Shown in pieces: positions 33,766 to 44,384 of a stretch of DNA of 64,000 bases (positions are counted from its first letter, which is position 1; every line of letters begins with the position of its first letter). The stretch covers positions 47,432,444 through 47,496,443 of the forward strand of contig CATQJL010000001.1 in the NCBI GenBank assembly GCA_958299035.1, read 5' to 3'. The stretch comes from Cylicocyclus nassatus (lineage: Eukaryota > Nematoda > Chromadorea > Rhabditida > Strongylidae). Under the pieces are notes generated by a model. The model ran no database searches. It was given only the letters and a program-made list of their open reading frames with translations, and was not told the origin of the DNA. The translations under genes and the position numbers were made by a program.

Positions 33766-35570
33766 CAATAATTCCTTTTTCTACTTTGTATATCCTGTGA
33801 TTAGGTCCAGCTGTTTTTTGTTCAACTTCCGCAGCACGACTTCCTCTTCCCCTTCTTCAAAGACGCTTCTTGCACGCAGGAAGAAATTATGCTAATCTGT
33901 AGATCGCTTTCTTTATTTACACCACTTATATGTCGCTTAAAGGAAGTGGTATCATGCGGATATCTGCGACAAAGTGCGCAGCTCCACAAAGCACAGACAG
34001 TACAGACTTGTACCATCTGTCCGCGAGAGATGGAGCCTATCCGCGACATACAGTCCCCTACACGAGGACATTAAGTCGCCAATAGGCTCAACCCACGCAG
34101 ACACATACCAAAAGCAGTAATGATGAGATCGTGCAGTTTGTTGCAAATGTCCGCATGGGACCTCCCCTTTCGGCGATCTAACGTCCTCCACCCATTCTGT
34201 GGGTAATCAGCATACCGTTACATTTGATTTGTAAGGACATTTCGGTATGCTCTTTTCGGGACTAAATCATTCGACGTGTGAGCATTCTCTTTCGTAGCGG
34301 ATTCAAGATGAGTTTGGGTGGGGATTGAGTATATCAGGGTTTGTGCAGCACTTTAAGGGGTTTTTGGGGTTTTCCAATGTAGTTTTTGCAGTCATCGTGA
34401 TGATCTAGTGTACTAGCATCCTTTGGCATCCTTGATGCTCAGGAGTTAAACAAAATCTATTGAAGAAAATTTAGAAAGAAGAGGGAAGGAGCAACGTTAT
34501 TTTGGCGATGTTATCAATTTGGCTATTTCGTTCTGGCATGCAACCTCTATAACAATTCGAGTAGCAGCTATTGAGCAAATTTTTTTTCGTGAGGATATGA
34601 CCCTAAGCCTTTCCTCTCACATATCAAAAACTCGAGATTTTTCGTAATTAAGAAATGAATATTATGCCTTTATATGGTTAACCTCTTATCATTTTTTTGC
34701 TTTTCTATGTTTTGTTCTTAGTTTGTCGTGAGCACAGATGAATAATTTGATACTCAATAAAACCAGAAAGAAGATTGCACTGTTTGTGAATCTCTGCAGC
34801 CAGATGTAAGAATTTTCAGGTATTTGTTTGTGGTCAGTTCTTGGGCAATCTGTAACGCTTAAATATGACCATCCATGGTAATCCAAATGGCCAGAAATTT
34901 ACAAATTTGGTTCAACTCCAGTTCGTTTTTTTTGGAGTGTGATTTTTTGAAGATTCGATGAAAAAATCTGCGTCGCTAGTAAGCCCGTTGAAACTCACAG
35001 TTAAAATTCTGAGTTATATCTGAGTTACGAGCTAACACGCACCTTTTTAACCTCCTTAAAAGGTGCATGAACAGACCAAATATGGAAAGCGATGGTAAAG
35101 GATACCCCGGAATTGGCATTTAACCCTAATAGGAAAATATCGCTCAGATCGTTCTGCACAAGAAACAACGCCACTAGAAGCTGCTGAGCTCCGCGATAAC
35201 TCAGAATTTGGTGCGCGTTCCAATCTATCGTTACCTAGGGATAACTCAGGGTTTAGTCAGAAAAGGAGGCTGATCAGTAATATGGTGTTTTTCATCCTGA
35301 GGTCATATAATGCGGTTACGGTAAGCTTGCGGTAGAGAAAATTACAAAATTGACGGGAGCTTGGACCAGTTTGGGCGCCGACCATAAGTATTGTATTCGT
35401 TTGGTACTGTGGTGGAGATCTGGCGAGGTTACGGTAGGTTTAAGGTAAGTGAGTTGAAGCTGTGGAATTAGCCCAAACTTGGTACATGAGGTTATTCGGG
35501 GCGCAGTACCCGGACAGTCTACTGTTATGTACGTACACTGGTGTCATTTGGAGCGGTGGGCGCATACGGT
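33766..35570. other. No convincing gene
   Basis: Overlapping frames on both strands at 33822-34191 (for instance minus 34049-33822 with CTVCALWSCALC and FKRHI, faintly zinc-finger-like) are too short to assign. A small hairpin GCACCTTTTTA / TTAAAAGGTGC lies near 35039-35067. Nothing else is supported. Confidence 0.35.
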
Positions 35571-35626
35571 AAGCAGTGGCTACCCGGGATTTCCGTCCGG
35601 GGGCGGGCGAACACGATCAAAAAAAC

Positions 35627-36549
35627 AGAAACATGGGATCACGCAAAATAATGAAGATCTAATCTTGCATGGCAGTAACAGTAACCTAGCATTTATTATG
35701 CGCAAATGTCGATGTATGAAAATCTTCATGAGCCAGATAGGGAAACGAGAGGAAAGATATTTAGGGCCGCATGCACTAACATCCCCGCGGGGAGGGGATC
35801 GCAGCTTAGAAGAAAGCTTTATATTTCGAAACTCCAGATACCTGGATTTCACGTTGTGTAGCTATCCGTAAGTATTCCTACTACCCTTCACTATGAGCAT
35901 GTTGAAGAGGAGCGAGAAGCTGTACGAACCGCACTTTCTAGCTTTAATACGATCCCTGATGATCCCCGGCGCTTTTCTTTGAAGTCATTTTTCTTTCTCC
36001 GAAGTTAACGAAAAATTTCCAAAGTTGTGCAGATTATCTAAACCGACAGTGCTAAGCATGTTGCTGATAAGAACAAATGATGTTTTGAAGTCATGAAATT
36101 TTCGATGATCCACATGTCGAAATTTGAGGTTTACCGAGAGATTCGACTTTTCGAAAACTCATTTGTTCTCATCAGCAAAATGCTTAGCACTGTTGTGTTA
36201 GATGTTCAGTACAACCTTGGGAGGTTTTCTTTAACTTCGGAGAAAGAAAAATGACTTCAAAGAAAAGCGTCGGGGATCATCAGGGATCATACAAAAGCTG
36301 GAAAATGCGGTTCGTACAGCTTCTCGCTCCTGTTCAACATGTTCATAGTGAAGGGTAGTAGGAATACTTACGGATAGGTACACAACGTGAAATCCAGGTA
36401 TCTGGAGTTTCGAAATATAAAGCTTTCTTTTAAGCTGCTATCCTCTCCCCAGCGGGGAGGTTAGTGCATGCGGCCCTTAGAGTAGTAAGACATGACGTCC
36501 TTTCTCAGATCCTCTCCCCTCCCCTCGGGGATGTGCATGCATACGGGCC
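35627..36549. mobile_element. PIF/Harbinger-type MITE half copy, interrupted
   Basis: Similar to the right half of 30330-30958 (GGATCACGCAAAA, GGCAGTAAC, GAGGAAAGATAT, then GAGTAGTAAGACATGACG to the end CATACGGGCC, followed by TAA). The 713-bp fold-back at 35764-36476 splits it. Confidence 0.65.
35764..36476. mobile_element. PIF/Harbinger-type fold-back MITE (nested)
   Basis: Perfect ends GGGCCGCATGCACTAAC and complement, flanked by TTA (35761-35763 and 36477-36479). Inverted arms of about 320 bp pair at high similarity through TATATTTCGAAACTCCAG and AGAAAGAAAAATGACTTCAA. It inserted into the older MITE copy at 35627-36549. Confidence 0.88.
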
Positions 36550-36587
36550 TAAAATAGGCTACGAGAAAGATCAAGCAGTGAAATTCT

Positions 36588-37058
36588 GTATATATAAAGC
36601 TGAATGCTTGTCTATATGTAAGTCTGTCTTTCCGTATGTAAGTTCCGAAATTGAGGTTTTTTTTTAAATTGATCCCGTTCAAACTTGGTCCACATATACT
36701 TCGTGGAGGGGCGGGTGTTAAAGCCTACTCTTCGTAGTCGATCGATGCCTACTTTATCGTCTCTACAATTTTTTGCCAAGTCTGAGCTACGCGGCTGAGA
36801 GCGGATACAAGGGGAGGGGAGAGCATGCTGATTACGAATGCAATACCAGTTCTCAAAATTGTCTATCACTTTATTGTCGATTTTTTGCACAGTTTGAGCT
36901 ACGGAGCTGGGGACCATGCTGATTACGAAAACAGTAGGGACTATGTACTGCCTCACGGAGGTGGCACCAGGCAGAGAAATGTTCTGTAGGAAAAGCGTAT
37001 GATAATTTCCATCATAGTGTTTTGACAAGGCGCTTTGGAGCCGGGTATCCAGATAGTG
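36588..37058 (+). mobile_element. Helentron-like element, diverged
   Basis: Begins TATATATAAAGCTGAATG, with a degenerate microsatellite, ACTTGGTCCACATATACTTC, two GAGCTACG blocks and the end GAGCCGGGTATCCAGATAGT. It is clearly older than the other copies. Confidence 0.6.
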
Positions 37059-37466
37059 TACCCTTTGATTCAACTGAATTGGCGGCTGGAAGGCGGGCCT
37101 CGTGACCTAATTAAGGCTTGAGAATAATCAGGGAAAGCACTTTTGCGAGAAAGACGCAGATCGCGTCGCGGGCGCAAGCGGTCGCCTTCCATTCGCCAAT
37201 CTCTTCGAGTCAAAGGGTAGTATAATCCTAAGGCCTGAAAATGTTACCTACATGCATCATTTTTTAAAAGAATGAGATCCTCAGCAAAATTTTACTTCAC
37301 TGCTCTAGCTGCATAAATGGTAGCGTTTCCATCACCTCCAGATCAATCAAGGCACCTGAACTTAACTGCATATTTCACTGGAATCGAATGTAAAACTTAA
37401 GCTAAGATGAGAGTATCTTTCAGGCTTTGATTTTAGTAACTTGAGCAGGGTGTGTAACAGAAAGCT
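37059..37466. other. No supported feature
   Basis: Region downstream of the small secreted-protein gene. Nothing assigned. Confidence 0.4.
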
Positions 37467-37472
37467 TTTATT
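37467..37472 (-). terminator. Polyadenylation signal overlapping the stop
   Basis: Minus strand AATAAA contains the TAA stop codon of the secreted-protein gene, so the 3' untranslated region would be very short. Confidence 0.55.
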
Positions 37473-37837
37473 GTTCTAGTCGCGAAAGTAGAGGTTGTAC
37501 TGTGGCATTACTTGGTGGTATTGGTTCGGGTGTGGATCCGTTCACGAATTTGAAGTCTTTGTATTTTTCCATGCATCCTTCCATGCACGACCTGTGCTCA
37601 GCGTGATATCTTCCATGAGCGCAAAACTCCTCGCACTGTAAAAGCGTCGATATAATCATTGGCACATATCATTATGTAGAAAATAAAACTCACAAAGTCT
37701 ACAAGTTTTACGCAGTATTCATCATGTTTATTTGCTTTTATGCAGGGAAAGCACTTGCTAAAAAGATCCCGCCAGCAGCCACCCATTGCTCCATGCACTT
37801 GCAGTAAGAGCAAAATCAAGAAAAGTTTATACGCCAT
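37468..37837 (-). CDS. Small secreted cysteine-rich protein, two exons
   Basis: Exon 1 is 37837-37694 (48 codons) and exon 2 is 37635-37468 (55 codons plus TAA), joined in phase 0 across a 58-nt intron (37693-37636) that starts GTGAGT and ends TTTTACAG. The 103-residue product starts with a classic signal peptide (MAYKLFLILLLLQVHG), so it should be secreted. The mature part has eight cysteines (residues 21, 29, 32, 42, 49, 53, 65 and 69), enough for four disulfides, and a short proline-rich tail with one NAT glycosylation sequon. Supporting signals are a TATA box, a TTTCAG acceptor six bases before the ATG and AATAAA overlapping the stop. I do not recognise the family and assign no function. 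No neighbouring gene suggests an operon. Confidence 0.75.
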
Positions 37838-37843
37838 TACTCT

Positions 37844-37849
37844 CTGAAA
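37844..37849 (-). promoter_or_regulatory. Probable spliced-leader acceptor (TTTCAG)
   Basis: On the minus strand TTTCAG is followed by AGAGTA and then the ATG. In nematodes such a site just upstream of the start is the usual spliced-leader trans-splice acceptor. With no matching donor upstream, trans-splicing is the simplest reading. Confidence 0.55.
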
Positions 37850-38534
37850 TATAGCATTCTTTTATAAGGCAGCTCATTTTTTTCTATGGAAATTAAATTG
37901 CTTTTATTGCTGCAGGTCTGTTGATCATTTGAAATCTTGAGATTGATGTCTATTTCAACAACGGTCAGATCACTCAAAAAAGTTTATGCGCTTCAGGGAT
38001 ATTCAACAAGTTTTGGGAGCTTTTGTTTGACTATTCTGTAGTACTTTCCGAACTCCTCGGCATAGCCGGGAATCAACCAAAACAAAATTAGTAATCGAGG
38101 TGATTTTGAGCAAATCTTTTTGATTCTATAGCAAATTGCAGGCGGTTTCAAATCTTGACTTTCGTTTTGATGTACGTGCTTGTTGCCCAATATCAAAACA
38201 AGTAATGGTTCAGAGACTCGTTGGTATAAAGTGCAGGAGTGGTGATGCAGATGAAAAGAATATAATTTTATTTTTAGCGTCCACTTTTTCGCATTCAATT
38301 ATCCATACAATTGGGAATGCAGAAAGCAGAAGAGTTTCTGTAGAAGCTGTTAGCATCTAATGGGCACAAGCGATCGAAAAAGAGTGAAAAATTAAAGAAC
38401 TTGTTCGAAGGCATTAATCAAAACGTTTGAAATTTGTTGTAGTAAGTTGCCCGTCACTCAATTATTTGTAAGCATCAATCCGAGTTCGCTCGCCAGCAGT
38501 CGAAGAGCGATTCTTCTAACAATAAGTGCCCCAG
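37850..38534. other. Upstream region; weak coding signal only
   Basis: A minus-strand frame at 38298-37993 ends with AEEFGKYYRIVKQKLPKLVE, which looks protein-like, but no family or exon structure can be assigned. Confidence 0.3.
37860..37869 (-). promoter_or_regulatory. TATA box of the secreted-protein gene
   Basis: Minus strand CCTTATAAAA, about 25 bases upstream of the start codon and a few bases before the probable trans-splice acceptor, implying a very short outron. Confidence 0.5.
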
Positions 38535-38541
38535 AAGAGTC

Positions 38542-38790
38542 TTGGAAGAATTGCTCTTGGACTCTTTCCCTAAGCCGCTTTTACTTCCACTTGTGTCCGA
38601 GCATCATAGTGCGCACAATGCACACTCAATCATAGAGACTAACACGACTTCTCTTCTTGTGGATGAAGTGCTTACTCGTCCCTATTCATCAACTACAGAT
38701 TTTGAAGAAGCTCGTTTTCATTATGTCAACAGATTGGAAACAGAAAAGAAGATACAGAAAGAGACAAAACGGAGAAGAGATAAGTTTTGA
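38542..38790 (+). pseudogene. Unrecognised frame in copy B, broken in copy A
   Basis: 82 codons ending in a Lys/Arg/Glu-rich tail (RLETEKKIQKETKRRRDKF). Copy A keeps the first part (EELLLGCFSKPNLLSLVC) but has a stop near 26044. There is no recognised domain. It could be the last exon of a gene or a chance frame. Confidence 0.25.
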
Positions 38791-39414
38791 TACAGGACTT
38801 TCAGACTGAGTGCCACGGTCGGAGCGGCTCGGTTCCTCGTGAGCCGCCTCGCTTGGGTCTCTTGCCACATTCACCCTCACATGTGGTATCTCCCCACATT
38901 TGAGGCATGGAAGATACCGTATCTTTGGACATCAATGGCTAACGACCTTGGGAAAATGCCTCGAGACAGGTTCGCGAACGCGTCGAATGGCCCAAGTGAG
39001 GCGGCTCGAGGACGCGAGCGTCGCCGACCGTGACAGATTGAAAGCCTATGTAAGAACAAAGTTGAGGGTAATGGACCTGCCTAGCAAGGTCATCAAGAGC
39101 TGTTGATAGCAAGATACATTCTTTGTTTAGAGTAACTGAGAGACTCACTCGGAGACGAAAGCTGCCTATGTATCACTGGATCAATTCGAGCCTCTTAGTT
39201 CAATTTGGGGTTGGCGCTGAAGAAGACTGAAGACAAACGCAAAAGGAAAACAATATTGGGAAGAAATACGAAGAGAAAGTGAGCCACTGTTGTGTGCTCC
39301 ACTTTGATAAAACTTATTAATTTCGGCTTAAATACCAGCATTACATCATATAGCTGTCAAACTCACAAAATTGTCAACATTTCGGTAATGAACTGATTGT
39401 CACAGCTGCATTCT

Positions 39415-40620
39415 TCACAGCAAACAGCCGTCAGTACAGCGTTTTACTAACATTGTTGAAAAGTTTCGAATTCTTGTACAGTTACAGCAAATAGACATTG
39501 TTGCAATGGGGTAAAAAATCCTTTTGGACATGTCGCCACAGCTGATCTTTTCGTACAGCTGTGGTGACAACAGAAAGTAAATTTTACCTAAGATCTCGTG
39601 AAACACACCAAACTGAAGCAAATAGATGTAATCAAACAATGGAGGACACTTGATTTGTTGAATAGTACTGTGCTGTGCCCTCTCCATCAGAAAGAGATCC
39701 TGGTATAACTTTATAGAGGTATGAAGCTGATGGAAGTGGTTCGAACCGCTTTTGAAAAGGTTATCTCTTGCCTATGGACACAAAATTTTCTTGGGTGCGA
39801 TGCTCGAATTCCAGCTATTCTTGTGATTTTTGGGTTGGGTTCCTGGGTAGCATACCGAGCAGATTTGATTTTGGTTAACCACAATTTTGCCCACAATAAG
39901 AGTTCCTCAAATGTCCCCACTCTTATTTGACCCTCCATCTCCCGCTCAAGATTTACAAAAACAATGCAGATCATTCACTGATTTACTATAAGTGCAAACG
40001 CCGAGCCAAATTTTTTGAACATACTATACCTGCATCTTTTTTTTCAAAATCATAGCAGCTGAACCGAACCAAACATGTTTTTCAAAATGGGCCCCACATA
40101 CGACGCTTTTCAGAACGGTAAGATAGGAGAAGAAGTCAACACAACATAGACCATTGCCTAATGTGCTATTCTACCGTTACCTCATGTACCATTCCATCAC
40201 CTACCTTTGTAATGCTGCCTTCAACATGAGGATAACCATATAACAGTAACAGAAATTTCTTGCTGAGAAAGTTGCAGGCAAGATCTACACCCAACTTGAC
40301 ACTTCATCACTTGATTCCAATACCAGCTTCAAGAGAGGTAATCTCAATTGCTCAAATTTTCAACAAGCAAAAATTTTTCATTGCGTACATTCAAGGAGAA
40401 AATAATGAACTGGGAAAGAACCTCACACAGTTTTACTTGTTAGTCTGAAACAACAAATACGCAAACATCCAACATCTTCTCTCACTAAAATTCCACTCAA
40501 AATAATCGAATACGCTTTTAGGGGCAAAATCCCATTTTTCATACAATTTTTTTTCAAGTAATTTTTTAAGGAAGTATTTACACCAAAAGGTATCTCAACA
40601 AAATTATCGGCAGCCCTCTA
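39415..40620 (-). pseudogene. Gene-like remnant, copy B, unrecognised
   Basis: Counterpart of the copy A remnant. Blocks include CMKNGILPLKAYSI (near 40540), DLACNFLSKKFLLLLYGYPH ending at GTAGGT near 40204, TFEELLLWAKLWLTKIK (39974-39711) and a 90-codon frame (39687-39415) with IQQIKCPPLFDYIYLLQF and many cysteines near its end. Differences between copies in the GYPH block are mostly synonymous, as expected after a period of coding constraint. Frame breaks between blocks and missing exon joins prevent a gene model. Confidence 0.3.
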
Positions 40621-41099
40621 ACAACAATGTTATGGGGTCCAAGAATAATGGTTGCACTAGTCGGATTTAATCATTGTGACCCAATATGCATATTAACATA
40701 CACTATAAGAAATGATTTGAACCTTACCGTATTGCTTGGACAAAGTGGATAAAAGAAAAAAGATGTTGTAGAAAGGTGGAGTTCCACAACTGTGTATTAT
40801 TCACCTTGAAGTCTTTCACAGATTCCTTTGTATCAATATTGAACACTCATTCGAAAATAAAGAATCACGTTGTTATAGAGTAATACAAAGCAAAAAGCAA
40901 GATAACCAAGAAAAATAATATTATGTTAAGTAACCAAGAAAAATAACATTATGTTAAGTTGCATGTGATAGATACCGACCGTCAATTCTCCCAGAATTTA
41001 ATTCTAGGAAATAAGCGGATGTTTTAAAAGTAGGTTAAATATTTTGAACCATATTAGATTAATGAATCCCTCAAATTTCCGTTAACTAAGGCCCGTATG

Positions 41100-41387
41100 T
41101 ACGTAAATCTCCGTTGGGGAGGGGGGGGGGGATCCGAGGGTGGATGCATCATATCACTACTCTGAATGACTATTTTCTTCCTATTCTATCTTGCTTATGA
41201 AGATTCTCTTACCCCTATACCTGCGCATAGTGGTTGCCAGGTTACTACCATAAAGAATGGTTTTTTGTCATTTTATGTGATCCCCTGAAGATCACCCTCA
41301 TTTTTTGAGTCTTATCTTACTGAGAAGTCGATAAAAATGCTACAAAATTGTATTGAGAATATACTAAAGCACTGCTAAACATACAGT
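41100..41387. mobile_element. Truncated PIF/Harbinger-type MITE
   Basis: Left arm only, beginning GGCCCGTATG after TAA (41097-41099). Same family as 30330-30958. The right arm is replaced by unrelated sequence at the edge of the segmental duplication. Confidence 0.75.
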
Positions 41388-42333
41388 ACCCACACTAATT
41401 ATTCGACAGAAAACGCAAAAACTGACGATCCGCGTTTTTTTCGTTTTTTCTTTATAACTTCCTTCAAATTGCATAAAATACAAATCCGAAGAAAGCATGA
41501 TGCTCAGCTCGTCAAGATGAATCTTCTGGTATGCTGCACTCTCGTACTATTCTGTTTTCAATCTGCTCGATTTTTGTGTGAGGACGGGTATTCGTAGTGG
41601 TGTAACTCAGCGAAGAACATACATGGACAATTCATGTAAACATGGTTCAGTAGTGCTGTCCCCATAGATTATCATGCACTAGTGAGTAGCGAAGGATTCC
41701 CTTTCCATAGAAAAAGATAGGCCGTTTAATTTTGAAAAAATCGATCTCTCTCAAATTTTCGTTACCGTAACCATACAGTAAGACGCCAATTTGCAAAGCA
41801 GGTGTGTTTTTCGTGATCAGCAGGTTAGATAACCTCTATACGCAAGTTTTCCAAGGAATTGGGAACCTTTCATTTTTTCTCGTTCTAGGCTGTGAAGCTC
41901 GCCGACGGGTTTTGGCTAAAATATTGATGATCTTGGATTAATCGGAAACTTCGCCCATAGAGGTTTTCGGACTCGCTGATTACAGAAATAGTGCCCTCTG
42001 TGCAGCATAAGTTCATTTGGCAGAGTTATGCTGAGAGGAATGTTGCGATACTATGCGAGTTCCTAAGTTTGTCTAGCCTTTGCGCTTGTCTATTCAACAA
42101 CTTTCCTGCTCCTTTTTGTAATTTGAATACACTAGAGGCATTGCTCTTAGGGCATGCTCAAACTAGGCCCTTACCTGTATTGATCGCCGAACTGTGAGCT
42201 GACGAACTCACGTCCTCATGAAAATCGTTCGAAATTTTAAGATCGCATATTTTGGCCAAATATCGCCGCGAATGGTTACAGATGACTCTGATTGCAGATA
42301 TTATGTTTATATACAGATGTAAATTATAATTTA
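41388..42333. other. No supported feature
   Basis: A plus-strand frame at 41991-42197 is unrecognised. No repeat family was identified. Confidence 0.4.
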
Positions 42334-42436
42334 TGCCGCATACTGCTGCCTACCCCTTGTGCCAACTCTTACACCTGTAACTCAAAGTTTGCAAGAAATC
42401 GATAAGCCGATATCACCGATGACGAAATATAATCTA
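42334..42436 (-). mobile_element. Degraded Helentron-like fragment
   Basis: CCCCTTGTGCCAACTC, AACTCAAAGTTTGCAAGAAA and ATCGATAAGCCGATATC follow the order of the family interior on the minus strand. Both ends are gone. Confidence 0.45.
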
Positions 42437-42660
42437 TTAGACCAGCTCGGCTCCTAAGGATGGGTTCATACTGATTCTCATGTTCCGGAACTGTTCCCGC
42501 ACAGTCCGCAATGTTCCCGCACTATGCTGGGAACTGTGCGGGAACTGCAACTGTGCTGCATGCGCTGCAGCCCCGCACGCGTTTTGAACGGCGGAAGTTG
42601 GAGAATTTTGACCGTTTTCAACGGTTTTTCTTCCAAATTTCTCTCATTTTGGCCTTATTC

Positions 42661-43492
42661 CTCTACCCGCTCCTTTTTTTAATCAGCAGAACAGCGCACT
42701 CGAAGCGAGGTTGAAGAATGAGCGCTTTTCGCCATGAATTAGGGAGTAGGAGCAATTCTGAAGTTGCATAAATTGGGACTTTTCTCTTGTTTTAATGAGT
42801 TTCCTTTTTGGCCATTCTCAGCCCCTTTCCCTGTGATGAGAAAATGTGTGAAATTAAAGCGAGTTAAAGGAATAACCTTGTTCTATTCCATATCCGGGCA
42901 AATTGCTCTTTTTGCGCTTGTCCATTTTATTCCATTTTTGCCGGCCTGCTTCATGTGTTTTAGAAGGCGCTGCGTAGCCTCGCATCTGTACTAAAAGGCA
43001 CATGGACAGGTCTCTAGAACACATGAAGTAGGCCTGAACAAAAATGGCAGAGAAGGTGGACGAACGCAAGAAGGTTAATCTTCCCGGAAACATGATGGGA
43101 ACCGCGTTCAGTCCTCAACTCCGCTTCAAGTTCACAGCTTTTCTCATCACAAGGAGAAGCGGGATAGAAGAAAGAAAGTAGAAGCAACGATATGGAAAAG
43201 GGAAAGGGGCGGAGAATGCCCAAAAACGAAACTCATCAAAACACGAGACAAGTTTCAATTCATGCAATTTCAGAATTGCTCTTACTCCTAATTCACAGCA
43301 GATGGCTATGGAAACTACGCAGGGGCTTCCTGGAACAAATGGAATAAGTCTGTGTAAAAATAAAGCGAAGAGAAAATGGACGAGCGCAAGAACACACATC
43401 TTGTCGCATACGCAGAACAGAAAAGCGCTCATTCTTCAACCCCGCTTCGAGCTCGAAGTTCTGCTGATCACAAAAAGAGGAGCGGGTAGAGA
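42661..43492. repeat. Imperfect inverted/direct repeat cluster
   Basis: The left arm (42661-42990) pairs with the right part (43010-43492). CTCTACCCGCTCC at the start matches GGAGCGGGTAGAG at the end; the TTGAAGAATGAGCGCTTTT, AATTAGGGAGTAGGAGCAAT and GCCCCTTTCC segments also have complements. A GGACGA(G/A)CGCAAGAA module occurs twice in the plus orientation (about 43058 and 43379) and once inverted (about 42920). The right edge coincides with the adapter at 43493. Arms differ at many positions. Confidence 0.75.
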
Positions 43493-43517
43493 GTACTCTG
43501 CGTTGATACCACTGCTT
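43493..43517 (-). other. SMART-type cDNA primer sequence (artefact)
   Basis: 25 bases ending ATACCACTGCTT, directly before the gap, equal the reverse complement of the well-known SMART amplification primer beginning AAGCAGTGGTATCAACGC. This is not genomic sequence. Confidence 0.95.
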
Positions 43518-44017
43518 NNNNNNNNNNNNNNNNNNNNNNNNNNNNNNNNNNNNNNNNNNNNNNNNNNNNNNNNNNNNNNNNNNNNNNNNNNNNNNNNNNN
43601 NNNNNNNNNNNNNNNNNNNNNNNNNNNNNNNNNNNNNNNNNNNNNNNNNNNNNNNNNNNNNNNNNNNNNNNNNNNNNNNNNNNNNNNNNNNNNNNNNNNN
43701 NNNNNNNNNNNNNNNNNNNNNNNNNNNNNNNNNNNNNNNNNNNNNNNNNNNNNNNNNNNNNNNNNNNNNNNNNNNNNNNNNNNNNNNNNNNNNNNNNNNN
43801 NNNNNNNNNNNNNNNNNNNNNNNNNNNNNNNNNNNNNNNNNNNNNNNNNNNNNNNNNNNNNNNNNNNNNNNNNNNNNNNNNNNNNNNNNNNNNNNNNNNN
43901 NNNNNNNNNNNNNNNNNNNNNNNNNNNNNNNNNNNNNNNNNNNNNNNNNNNNNNNNNNNNNNNNNNNNNNNNNNNNNNNNNNNNNNNNNNNNNNNNNNNN
44001 NNNNNNNNNNNNNNNNN
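43518..44017. other. Assembly gap of exactly 500 N
   Basis: A placeholder gap bounded on both sides by adapter sequence. Frames that cross it are artefacts, and the distance between its flanks is unknown. Confidence 0.99.
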
Positions 44018-44042
44018 AAGCAGTGGTATCAACGCAGAGTAC
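44018..44042 (+). other. SMART-type cDNA primer sequence (artefact)
   Basis: 25 bases starting AAGCAGTGGTATCAACGC, mirror image of 43493-43517. The next bases enter the 5S spacer at TATCTCATTGATATAAG. Confidence 0.95.
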
Positions 44043-44149
44043 CTCTCAGCCTATCTCATTGATATAAGTCCTGCAAACGCAATCCATTCTGAATGCATCA
44101 AAGCCCCATCGCCACTGAGCCCATATATTGAATGTCCGAAGAGGCAAAA

Positions 44150-44270
44150 GCTTACGACACCTGGGATTCCCAAGCCGTCTCCGATCCAAGTACTAACCAG
44201 GCCCAACGTTGCTTAACTTGCCAGATCGGACGGGATGGCGTGCTTTCAACGTGTAGGTATGGCCGTAAGC
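44150..44270 (-). rRNA. 5S rRNA, end copy with 3-base insertion
   Basis: The copy nearest the gap. It reads CAACGTGTAGGTATGG on the plus strand where all others have CAACGTGGTATGG. The insertion lies in the 5' stem region of the RNA. It may be an edge-of-contig error or a diverged array-end copy. Confidence 0.9.
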
Positions 44271-44380
44271 GAGCATATTGCTCAGCTATCTCATTGATAT
44301 AAGTCCTGCAAACGCAATCCATTCTGAATGCATCAAAGCCCCATCGCCACTGAGCCCATATATTGAATGTCCGAAGAGGC

Positions 44381-44384
44381 AAAA
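44381..44384 (-). terminator. Pol III terminator of the 5S unit
   Basis: A T4 run on the minus strand directly at the 3' end of the 5S gene, present in every unit. One unit (before 48100) has T5. Confidence 0.85.

Larger units (their letters stand above)
38535..41387. repeat. Segmental duplication, copy B
   Basis: Counterpart of 25916-30632, without the 1.09-kb and 1.07-kb insertions of copy A. It ends abruptly at 41387 in the middle of the Harbinger-type MITE. Confidence 0.85.

Noticed and set aside
35574..35600. CAGTGGCTACCCGGGATTT resembling the hAT-type MITE end
   Set aside because: Only one end is present, with no matching right end or target duplication nearby.
43302..44216. 304-codon frame across the second 500-N gap
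   Set aside because: Crosses unknown bases, adapter sequence and 5S spacer.
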